Source: Acetobacteraceae bacterium
GTDB lineage: Bacteria; Pseudomonadota; Alphaproteobacteria; Acetobacterales; Acetobacteraceae
Assembly (NCBI GenBank): GCA_030039695.1
Contig: JASHVB010000414.1
Coordinates: 1-12,353 of the forward strand
Direction of reading: 5' to 3'
Length of the DNA: 12,353 bases
Shown here: piece after piece, positions 6,522-12,353 of the stretch
How positions within the stretch are numbered: position 1 is the first letter of the stretch
Layout of the letters: the number at the start of each line of letters is the position of its first letter
Translations under genes and position numbers: made by a program
The notes under the pieces: model-generated
What the model was told of the DNA's origin: nothing
Seen by the model: the letters and a program-made list of their open reading frames with translations, nothing else
Databases searched by the model: none

Positions 6522-7202
6522 ATGATCGCAATCCCCGCTGAGCCGTACCCTTTCGAATTGGATCCGGCGCACGCCGCGCTGCTGATCATCGACATGCAGC
6601 GCGACTTCCTGGAACCGGGCGGCTTTGGTGAAATGCTCGGCAACGACGTCTCGCAGCTTCGCCGCACTATCGAACCGAACCGACGTTTGCTGGCGGCGTG
6701 GCGCGCTGCCGGCCTGATGGCCATGCACACCCGCGAAGGCCATCGCCCCGACCTCGCCGACCTGCCACACGCCAAGAAGGTTCGCGGCCGCAGTGCAACG
6801 TGCATCGGCGACGCCGGGCCGATGGGCCGTATCCTGGTGCGGGGCGAGCCCGGCCACGACATCATTCCCGAGCTTTATCCCGAATCCGGCGAGCCGGTCA
6901 TCGACAAGCCCGGCAAGGGCGCGTTCTTCGCCACCGATCTGCACGCCATCCTGCAGAACCGCAACATCACACAACTCGTCATCACGGGTGTGACGACGGA
7001 AGTCTGCGTCAACACCACGGTGCGCGAAGCGAACGACCGCGGCTACAACTGTCTCGTGCCGGAAGACTGCGTCGGTTCGTACTTCGCTGAATTCCAGGAT
7101 GCCGGATTGAAAATGATTAAAGCGCAAGGCGGCATCTTCGGCTGGGTGGGCCAAAGTCGTGACGTCATCGCGGCGCTGAACACCGCGCAACACCCCGGAT
7201 AG
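6522..7202 (+). CDS. biuH: Biuret hydrolase-like cysteine amidohydrolase (isochorismatase fold)
   Basis: Likely hydrolyses biuret to allophanate and ammonia in the cytoplasm, feeding AtzF. 226 residues of the isochorismatase-like family with the Asp-Lys-Cys triad D24 (IIDMQRDF), K129 (VIDKPGKG) and C162 (TTEVCVNTT). Q202 (KAQGG) falls 40 residues after the cysteine, as does the active-site Gln of Rhizobium BiuH, and K129 is 33 before it, also as in BiuH (recalled: D36, K142, C175, Q215). Shared stretches HTREGHRPDLADLP and REANDRGY argue for BiuH over RutB ureidoacrylate hydrolase or a nicotinamidase. Start is the ATG at 6522 with AGGGGA upstream; an in-frame upstream extension to 6363 is not coding-like and would cross the promoter. 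It is followed 10 bases later by the permease. Confidence 0.82.
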   Translation: MIAIPAEPYPFELDPAHAALLIIDMQRDFLEPGGFGEMLGNDVSQLRRTIEPNRRLLAAWRAAGLMAMHTREGHRPDLADLPHAKKVRGRSATCIGDAGPMGRILVRGEPGHDIIPELYPESGEPVIDKPGKGAFFATDLHAILQNRNITQLVITGVTTEVCVNTTVREANDRGYNCLVPEDCVGSYFAEFQDAGLKMIKAQGGIFGWVGQSRDVIAALNTAQHPG

Positions 7203-7212
7203 GAGCCACGTC

Positions 7213-8793
7213 ATGAGCGCAACGACGCAGAGCACACCCAAACTCTGGGTTTCGGGCGACTGGAATGCACTGTTTGGCTTCGGCACCAACATCTTGGTCA
7301 ACGTGTTGGTGCTGACCGGCCTGCTTCGGTTCGTGCTGAAAATGCCCGACGCACTCGTGTTCGGGCGCATCCTGCCGGCGCTCGGCCTGATGCTGTGCCT
7401 GTCCACGTGCTACTACGCATTCCTCGCATATCGCCTGGCAAAGCAGACCGGCCGCGCCGATGTCTGCGCTCTGCCGTCCGGCATCAGTGTGCCGCACATG
7501 TTCGTTGTCACGTTCGTGGTGATGCTGCCGATCCTGCTAAGGACGCATGATCCCAGCGAGGCATGGGGAGCCGGCCTCACCTGGGTTTTCGTACAAAGCT
7601 TTGTGCTGATGGCCGGCGGCTTTATCGGCCCCTATGTGCGCAAGATTACGCCGCGCGCCGCCCTACTTGGGTCATTGGCTGGCATTTCCATCACCTTCAT
7701 CTCGATGAGCCCGGCGGCGCAGGTGTTCTCGACGCCGGTGATCGGTGTCATTTGCTTCGCGGTGATCCTGGCCAGCTGGCTTGGCGGTGTAAAGTATTTC
7801 GGCGGCGTCCCAGGCGGCCTGGTGGCAATCGCCGCCGGCACCGTCATTGCGTGGGCATCGAACTTGCTCGGCCTCGATTATGGCGGACTGACGTTAGCCA
7901 AGCTAGGAGCATCGGTGTCGAACTTTGGGGTCTCCTTTCCGATCCCCGCGATTGGCCACGTGTTCGGTGGATTCAAGTACCTGGGCATCATCTTGGTTAC
8001 CGCAATCCCCTTCGGCATCTACGATCTGGTGGAAGCACTGGACAACGTTGAAAGCGCCGCCGCGGCGGGCGATTCCTTTCCCACCACGCGCGTTCTGACC
8101 GCCGACGGCGTGATCAGCCTGATTGGCTGCCTGCTTGGCAACCCGTTCATCAACGCGGTGTACATTGGCCATCCGGGCTGGAAAGCCATGGGCGGCCGCA
8201 TCGGCTACTCGGCGGTGACTGGCATCATCGTGCTGGTACTAACCTGGTTTGGGATTATCGCGTTGATGATGGCGCTAATCCCCGTCGTCGCGATCCTGCC
8301 AATCCTGCTTTACATCGGGATGTTGATCGGCTCGCAGGCCTTTCAGGAATCGCCGCCCCGACATGCGCCGGCGATCGTTCTGGCGCTCCTGCCGCAGCTT
8401 GCGGCATGGGGCAAGACCCAGATCGATAACGCGCTTGGCGCCGCCGGTACCAGTGCGGCCGCAATCGGCGACGCCAAGCTCGCGCAGGTCGGCGTGCTGT
8501 ACAAGGGGCTCGAGACCCTTGGCGGCGGTGCGACGCTTGCCGGTATTATCCTGGGCGCGGTGACGGTGTTCATTATCGATCGCGAGTTCGACAAGGCCGC
8601 GGCATTTGCGACGGCCGGCGCGCTGCTGACGTTCTTCGGCTTCATCCACGGCGAGGCAATCGGCATCGGCAGGTCGCTGCCCGTTGCGGTATCCTATCTC
8701 GGCGTCGCCGGCATTTTGTTCGTGCTGTCGAAGTACGCCGCATTCCATCCGGTTGCTGCGCCCGCGCATGCGACAGCGCAGGAAGCGGATTGA
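7213..8793 (+). CDS. NCS2 / AzgA-like purine-type permease
   Basis: Inner-membrane transporter of the NCS2 (xanthine/uracil, PF00860) superfamily, nearer the AzgA branch by my reading. 526 residues, longer than the usual 430-480, with about a dozen hydrophobic segments between residues 20 and 508. YDLVEALDNVESA (270-282) corresponds to the helix carrying the acidic substrate-binding residue, and GCLLGNPFINAVYIGHPG (305-322) to the following family loop. A polar stretch at about 398-440 adds length. GGAG lies about 10 bases before the ATG, and the gap to biuH is 10 bases, so the two are co-transcribed from the sigma-54 promoter. Family members carry purines; given the context, biuret, cyanurate or another ureide is an inferred substrate. 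Confidence 0.85.
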   Translation: MSATTQSTPKLWVSGDWNALFGFGTNILVNVLVLTGLLRFVLKMPDALVFGRILPALGLMLCLSTCYYAFLAYRLAKQTGRADVCALPSGISVPHMFVVTFVVMLPILLRTHDPSEAWGAGLTWVFVQSFVLMAGGFIGPYVRKITPRAALLGSLAGISITFISMSPAAQVFSTPVIGVICFAVILASWLGGVKYFGGVPGGLVAIAAGTVIAWASNLLGLDYGGLTLAKLGASVSNFGVSFPIPAIGHVFGGFKYLGIILVTAIPFGIYDLVEALDNVESAAAAGDSFPTTRVLTADGVISLIGCLLGNPFINAVYIGHPGWKAMGGRIGYSAVTGIIVLVLTWFGIIALMMALIPVVAILPILLYIGMLIGSQAFQESPPRHAPAIVLALLPQLAAWGKTQIDNALGAAGTSAAAIGDAKLAQVGVLYKGLETLGGGATLAGIILGAVTVFIIDREFDKAAAFATAGALLTFFGFIHGEAIGIGRSLPVAVSYLGVAGILFVLSKYAAFHPVAAPAHATAQEAD

Positions 8794-9346
8794 TGCAAAC
8801 CGATACGGAAAGGCCCGCACCATCGGTTGGGTAGCGCCAGCGCCGCGAGGTCGCCCTCTCCCGCTTTGCGGCGCGAGACCGAGGACACGTAGATCGATTG
8901 CCACGCGTTCGCGCCAGGCAACGGCGATCGACAGCGCGACGACAGAACACAGCATTGCTCCGGGAACCAATGCGGGATCGACGAGGGCGAGCGATGGTGC
9001 GGCGAGCAACGCCATACCCATACCAGTGGCGGCCTGCAGCGCCGACGATCGTTATGGCGGTTGCAAATGGGAGAATATGCGGCAAAGACATGAAAATGGC
9101 GTTCGAAGCTAATTCAAGCGCGCCTGGGCCAACGCGCCCTGGTGTCCAACGGGCAATGAGGTGACCACTGTTGTGCTGTTCTCCTAGGATACCCGTTTAG
9201 ACGTGCAACGGTGGAAGTTCACATTTTGCGTGCTGTCCGGCAACCGCCAGTCAAATCAGGTAGAACCGGCGAAATCGCAATCCCACGCAACCCAGGTGGC
9301 TGCCGACTCAGAGCGGCGGCAGTAAGTCAACTTAGATGCGCGGGCC
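8794..9346. other. Intergenic region between convergent permease and paaK genes
   Basis: About 550 bases. 8875-9091 holds a minus-strand remnant of a TauE/SafE exporter gene, listed separately. 9092-9346 shows no ORF with a Shine-Dalgarno or family motif, and I saw no strong hairpin with a T run for either of the two genes that converge here. An imperfect GC-rich dyad spans 8849-8880, exactly where the pseudogene similarity stops. Confidence 0.55.
8875..9091 (-). pseudogene. Frameshifted fragment of a TauE/SafE family exporter
   Basis: On the minus strand the frame from ATG 9091 reads MSLPHILPFATAITIVG, a typical TauE/SafE first helix. Near 9040 it jumps to another frame reading LQAATGMGMALLAAP, then LALVDPALVPG and SIAVAWRERVAIDL, which is the continuation expected for this family. 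The join GGC-G-CTG suggests loss of two bases or gain of one. Similarity ends near 8875, after about 65 residues, where full proteins have about 250. There is no Shine-Dalgarno before the ATG. The remaining downstream frames do not resemble the family, so the rest has been deleted, apparently at an imperfect GC-rich dyad. Family assignment is from memory of its conserved N-terminal pattern. Confidence 0.7.
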
Positions 9347-10636
9347 CTACCCCATGTCCCGTCGGTCTGCCACACGCTTCGCCTTGCCGAGCGACCGTTC
9401 GATCGTCCCTGGCGCTTCCGCCACCACCCGCATGGTCAGCCCGATCGTCTCCTTGATCCGTGCCACCACCAGCTTCGACTCCGCCTCCAACAGTACCGGA
9501 TCGAAGTAGCCGGGTCGTGCCTCGACGTGCACCGCGACTTCGTCCATCCGCCCTTCGCGGGTCAGTACCAGCTGGTAATGCCCGCTCAGAACGTCACTCT
9601 TCAGCAATTGCTCCTCGATCTGCGACGGAAACAGGTTGACACCACGCACGATGATCATGTCATCCGAGCGGCCGGTGATCTTCTCCATCCGGCGCATCGT
9701 TCGCGCAGTGCCGGGCAAGAGGCGGGTCAGATCGCGCGTCCGGTAGCGCACCACGGGCATTGCTTCCTTGGTCAGCGACGTTAACACCAGCTCGCCATGC
9801 TCGCCGTCGCCCAGCACCGCACCGGTCTCGGGGTTGATCACTTCTGGATAGAAATGGTCCTCCCAAATATGTGGCCCATCCTTGCTTTCGATGCATTCGT
9901 TGGCGACGCCCGGCCCCATCACCTCCGACAAACCGTAGATGTCCACTGCATCCAGCGCGAAGCCGGTCTCGATCTCGCGGCGCATGGCATTGGTCCACGG
10001 CTCGGCGCCGAACATGCCGATGCGCAGCGATGAATCGCGCGGCTCCAGCCCCTGCCGGCGGAACTCGTCCAGCATCGCCAGCATGTAGCTCGGCGTCACG
10101 GTGATGATGTCGGGACGGAAATCGTTGATGAGCTGCACCTGCCGCTCGGTCATGCCACCTGACACCGGCACCACAGAACATCCCAGACGCTGCGCACCAT
10201 CATGCAGCCCGAGCCCGCCGGTAAACAAGCCGTAGCCATACGCATTGTGGAGGATCATGCCCGGGCGCCCGCCCGAGGCGTAGATCGAACGCGCCACCAC
10301 CTGCGCCCACACGTCGAGGTCCTTGCGCGTATAGCCGACCACCGTCGGTCTCCCGGTCGTTCCAGACGACGCGTGGATTCGCAGCACTTGTTCCCGTGGC
10401 ACGGCGAACATGCCGAACGGGTAATTCGCGCGCAGGTCCTGCTTGGTTGTGAACGGGAACTTCGCCAGATCTTCCAGCGAGCGAAAATCGTCGGGATGCA
10501 CACCGCTGGCATCAAACGTGCGGCGATAGTGCGGCACGTTCATATATGCATGACGCAGCATCCAGGCGATGCGTTCCCGCTGCAGCGCGGCGATCTCGTC
10601 GCGCGAGGCGGTTTCGATCGGTTCAAGTCCGGCCAT
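9347..10636 (-). CDS. paaK: Phenylacetate-CoA ligase PaaK
   Basis: Cytoplasmic AMP-forming ligase that activates phenylacetate to phenylacetyl-CoA. 429 residues, the normal length. Visible motifs are the ATP-binding loop SSGTTGRPTVVGYT (90-103), FGAEPW (209-214), YGLSEVMGPG (234-243), YRTRDLTRLLPG (298-309), GRSDDM near 323 at the hinge, and the C-terminal catalytic lysine K418 in SLGKAKR. The ATG follows the paaI stop codon with no gap (TAGATG), so translation is probably coupled; only a weak purine run precedes it. It is the last gene of the leftward paa unit in this window. All key residues look intact. A substituted phenylacetate or other aryl acid substrate cannot be excluded. Confidence 0.95.
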   Translation of the reverse strand: MAGLEPIETASRDEIAALQRERIAWMLRHAYMNVPHYRRTFDASGVHPDDFRSLEDLAKFPFTTKQDLRANYPFGMFAVPREQVLRIHASSGTTGRPTVVGYTRKDLDVWAQVVARSIYASGGRPGMILHNAYGYGLFTGGLGLHDGAQRLGCSVVPVSGGMTERQVQLINDFRPDIITVTPSYMLAMLDEFRRQGLEPRDSSLRIGMFGAEPWTNAMRREIETGFALDAVDIYGLSEVMGPGVANECIESKDGPHIWEDHFYPEVINPETGAVLGDGEHGELVLTSLTKEAMPVVRYRTRDLTRLLPGTARTMRRMEKITGRSDDMIIVRGVNLFPSQIEEQLLKSDVLSGHYQLVLTREGRMDEVAVHVEARPGYFDPVLLEAESKLVVARIKETIGLTMRVVAEAPGTIERSLGKAKRVADRRDMG

Positions 10637-11173
10637 CTATTTGCCCGTTGGTAGCGTGCGCGTGTGGCCGCGGAATTCCGCGACCAGCGCGCCGTCACTA
10701 GTACTGACGCGTACGTCGTAGATGCCGGCGCGGCCGGCACGCGTGCGTTCCATCGCCTCTGCCACCAGGGTTTCGCCGACACGGCCGGGACGAAGGAAGG
10801 TAATCGAGGCGTGTTGCGCGACATCGGCATCGCGCCGTTGGTTGGCAGCAAAGGCCATCGCGGAATCGGCAAGCGTGAAAATGAAACCGCCGTGGCAGAT
10901 GCCGTGGCCGTTGGTCATGGCGGCAGTCACGGTCAGTGATAACCGCGCATGGCCCGGCGCAACGTGCTCGAGGCGCATACCCAATTCGCGGCTGGCTCTG
11001 TCGGCCTGCCACATCACTTCGGCAGACGCGCGAAGGCGGAGGGACTCCCCCTCCCCTTGCGCGATCGGGCAGGAGGGAGGGACCGAACCATCTACTGTCG
11101 ATCGCGACGAAGACCGCTCCCGGCTGCCGCCTCCCCCAAGGGAAGGGGAAGTCTCGGCAGCTCCCCGCGTCAT
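10637..11173 (-). CDS. paaI: PaaI hotdog thioesterase with element-derived N-terminal extension
   Basis: Hotdog-fold thioesterase that rescues CoA from dead-end phenylacetate-pathway thioesters. The normal protein begins around residue 45: ASAEVMWQADRASRELGM is followed by the family core NGHGICHGGFIFTLADSA (88-105), with D103 at the usual catalytic region, and ITFLRPGRVGETLVAEA (124-140). I placed the start at ATG 11173 because it overlaps the paaG stop as ATGA, matching the other junctions. That makes residues about 7-44 (GGGGSRERSSS and so on) the in-frame translation of a palindromic repeat element, so this protein is about 40 residues longer than relatives. Internal starts GTG 11017 or ATG 11014 would give about 125 residues but have no Shine-Dalgarno. 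Confidence 0.85.
   Translation of the reverse strand: MTRGAAETSPSLGGGGSRERSSSRSTVDGSVPPSCPIAQGEGESLRLRASAEVMWQADRASRELGMRLEHVAPGHARLSLTVTAAMTNGHGICHGGFIFTLADSAMAFAANQRRDADVAQHASITFLRPGRVGETLVAEAMERTRAGRAGIYDVRVSTSDGALVAEFRGHTRTLPTGK
11042..11154. repeat. Palindromic REP/MITE-like element inserted in the 5' end of paaI
   Basis: GGACTCCCCCTCCCCTT (11042-11058) and AAGGGAAGGGGAAGTCT (11138-11154) are inverted copies agreeing at 14 of 17 positions, bounding a 113-base GC-rich unit. Inside, GGAGGGAGGG (11072-11081) can pair with the left arm, giving nested hairpins. It lies between the paaG stop and the conserved part of paaI, where phenylacetate clusters normally have no insert. I could not find a clear target-site duplication. 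Such small palindromic units are common in GC-rich proteobacteria; the family name is unknown to me, and no second good copy occurs in this window. Confidence 0.5.
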
Positions 11174-11961
11174 CGGCCACCTCGAAAGATGGGTACGCGC
11201 TTTTCCAGAAATGCCCGCACCCCCTCCGCATAATCCGCGGTCTGTCCGGCAGCCCCCTGCAGGGCAGCCTCAAGGTCGAGCTGCGCATCCAGCGTGTTTT
11301 GAGCGGCTGCAGCAAACATACGTTTCATCGCGGCCAGCGACGCGGTCGGCCCCTGCGCTAAAGACGAGGTCAGCTTCTCCGCCTCCTCGATCAGCGCTGC
11401 ATCGTCGACGGCCTTCCAAATCATTCCCCAAGCCTCGGCACGCGTCGCATCGACCGCCTCGCCGAGCATCGCCAATCCCCGCGCGCGTGCCTCGCCGATC
11501 GCACGTGTCAGGAAGAAGCTGGCGCCGGAATCCGGCACCAAACCGATGTTGACAAACGCCTGCACGAAGCGCGCGCTGCGCCCCGCCAGCACGATGTCGC
11601 AGGCCAACGCGAAGCTTGCGCCGGCCCCCGCAGCGACTCCATTCACCGCGCACACAACTGGCAGCGGCAGGGCGCGAATGCGCCGCACCACCTGATGGTG
11701 CCACGTCCCGGCAAGTTTCTCCAGGTCTGGCGGGCCGTTCTCGCCCGGCATCACCGCCGAGCTGAGTTCCTGTCCGGCGCAGAAACCACGCCCTTCGCCG
11801 GTCAGCAGCAGGGCGCGGCACGCGCGATCGGCAGCCGCCGCGCCCAGCACCGCCAACAGCTCGGCCAGCATCGACTCGTTCACCGCGTTCAGCTTGTCCG
11901 GGCGGTTCAGTGTAATCTTCCACCAGCCGTCGCGGTGTTCTGTGCGGATCATCTCGCTCAT
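11170..11961 (-). CDS. paaG: PaaG-type 1,2-epoxyphenylacetyl-CoA isomerase (enoyl-CoA hydratase family)
   Basis: Crotonase-fold isomerase that converts ring-1,2-epoxyphenylacetyl-CoA to the seven-membered oxepin-CoA. 263 residues, the usual PaaG length. Oxyanion-hole segments are GRGFCAGQELSS (58-68) and GVAAGAGASFALACDIV (108-124). D144 in LVPDSGASFFLTR (141-153) corresponds to the catalytic aspartate. The C-terminal TADYAEGVRAFLEKR (241-255) is typical of PaaG. I chose ATG 11961: it overlaps the upstream VOC stop as ATGA and has GGAGG 5 bases before it, whereas ATG 11985 adds eight residues inside the VOC frame. A general enoyl-CoA hydratase is the alternative, but paaI and paaK alongside favour PaaG. 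Confidence 0.88.
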   Translation of the reverse strand: MSEMIRTEHRDGWWKITLNRPDKLNAVNESMLAELLAVLGAAAADRACRALLLTGEGRGFCAGQELSSAVMPGENGPPDLEKLAGTWHHQVVRRIRALPLPVVCAVNGVAAGAGASFALACDIVLAGRSARFVQAFVNIGLVPDSGASFFLTRAIGEARARGLAMLGEAVDATRAEAWGMIWKAVDDAALIEEAEKLTSSLAQGPTASLAAMKRMFAAAAQNTLDAQLDLEAALQGAAGQTADYAEGVRAFLEKRVPIFRGGR

Positions 11962-12353
11962 ATCAGCCTCCGCCACTCCGACCATGCCAGGCGGCCGGAT
12001 TTCGGCCGTGGCCGGTCCGTTAGCATAGCGAAGAATTCCAGCGAATGCCCCTCAGGATCGCGGGGCCTCGCCACCGAATCAGAGACACGCTGCAGCGTCG
12101 CATCGAACGCCGCGTCAAGCCGCATGCAAAGCGGCGACGTGCCGAAAGACCAGAGCCCGAGCACCGCCTTGTCCGATATCGGTACCCAGAAGGACGCGAC
12201 CTTGCGTTCGGGAACGCCAAGCGCCGGCAGCGGCCCCATCACGTCTCGGTACAACTTGATGGAGTGGTCCAGATCGCGCACTGTCAGATGCGCCTCAAAC
12301 AGGCTCCGGACGGGCCGATCAAAGCAGCCTTCCTTCGCACTTTCACTCGTCAT
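11958..12353 (-). CDS. VOC-family (glyoxalase/dioxygenase fold) protein, apparently with internal deletion
   Basis: Small protein of the vicinal-oxygen-chelate fold. The first module is clear (SLFEAHLTVRDLDHSIKLYRD, with candidate metal ligand H22), as is the end RDPEGHSLEFFAML (ligand E106). Relatives of this type have about 30-40 residues between the AF-helix (around 82-94) and the RDPEG strand, including a second metal-binding strand; here they adjoin directly, giving 131 residues instead of about 150-170. The usual SPLRMH position reads SPLCMR, so that histidine is also missing. The frame stays open, and its stop overlaps the paaG start as ATGA. ATG 12353 lies at the very window edge, so an earlier start cannot be excluded. 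Role in the cluster unknown; it may be inactive. Confidence 0.75.
   Translation of the reverse strand: MTSESAKEGCFDRPVRSLFEAHLTVRDLDHSIKLYRDVMGPLPALGVPERKVASFWVPISDKAVLGLWSFGTSPLCMRLDAAFDATLQRVSDSVARPRDPEGHSLEFFAMLTDRPRPKSGRLAWSEWRRLI

Noticed and set aside
6522..7202. RutB ureidoacrylate hydrolase or nicotinamidase as identity of the cysteine hydrolase
   Set aside because: RutB lacks the HTREGHRPDLADLP and REANDRGY stretches seen here, no rut genes are nearby, and the Lys-Cys-Gln spacing matches BiuH.
8275..9021. 248-codon minus-strand frame as one gene
   Set aside because: Only its first 49 codons look like protein (the TauE/SafE fragment). The rest is antisense to the permease gene and resembles no family.

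Overview
The window is GC-rich bacterial DNA, clearly above 60% GC by eye, with 4-base ATGA/GTGA gene overlaps and a phenylacetate gene set. I infer a Gram-negative proteobacterium, most likely Burkholderiales. That assignment rests on gene content and remembered protein similarity, not on a marker gene.

Layout. (1) 1-838, minus strand: the first 279 codons of a major-facilitator carboxylate permease of the sialate/lactate (NanT/Jen1) type, cut by the left edge. (2) 839-1889: about 1 kb with no recognisable gene. It holds a perfect FNR/ANR-type box, a terminator-like hairpin, two sigma-54-like promoter matches and a short coding-like leader ORF. (3) 1890-5539, plus strand: a tight operon atzF-atzG-atzE-atzH with start/stop overlaps, encoding the lower part of cyanuric acid/carboxybiuret breakdown. 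(4) 5540-6521: a gap with one unrecognised minus-strand ORF and, just before the next gene, a near-perfect sigma-54 promoter. (5) 6522-8793, plus strand: a biuret-hydrolase-like cysteine amidase followed 10 bases later by a purine-type (NCS2) permease. (6) 8794-9346: a gap containing a frameshifted fragment of a TauE/SafE exporter. (7) 9347-12353, minus strand: VOC protein-paaG-paaI-paaK, a partial phenylacetate cluster read leftwards.

How the genes fit together. BiuH-like hydrolase would turn biuret into allophanate. AtzE/AtzG (1-carboxybiuret to 1,3-dicarboxyurea) and AtzH (1,3-dicarboxyurea to allophanate) would give a second route to the same product. AtzF splits allophanate to ammonia and CO2, and the permease is the obvious candidate for substrate uptake. 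No ring-opening cyanuric acid hydrolase (atzD) lies in the window. Sigma-54 promoter matches before both transcription units suggest one nitrogen-limitation regulon (inference).

The right-hand cluster supplies phenylacetyl-CoA ligase, ring-opening isomerase and thioesterase. It shows wear: a palindromic element lies inside the 5' end of paaI, and the VOC protein seems to lack an internal segment. About a fifth of the window is non-coding, and one gap has a clear pseudogene, so the region looks rearranged and partly eroded.
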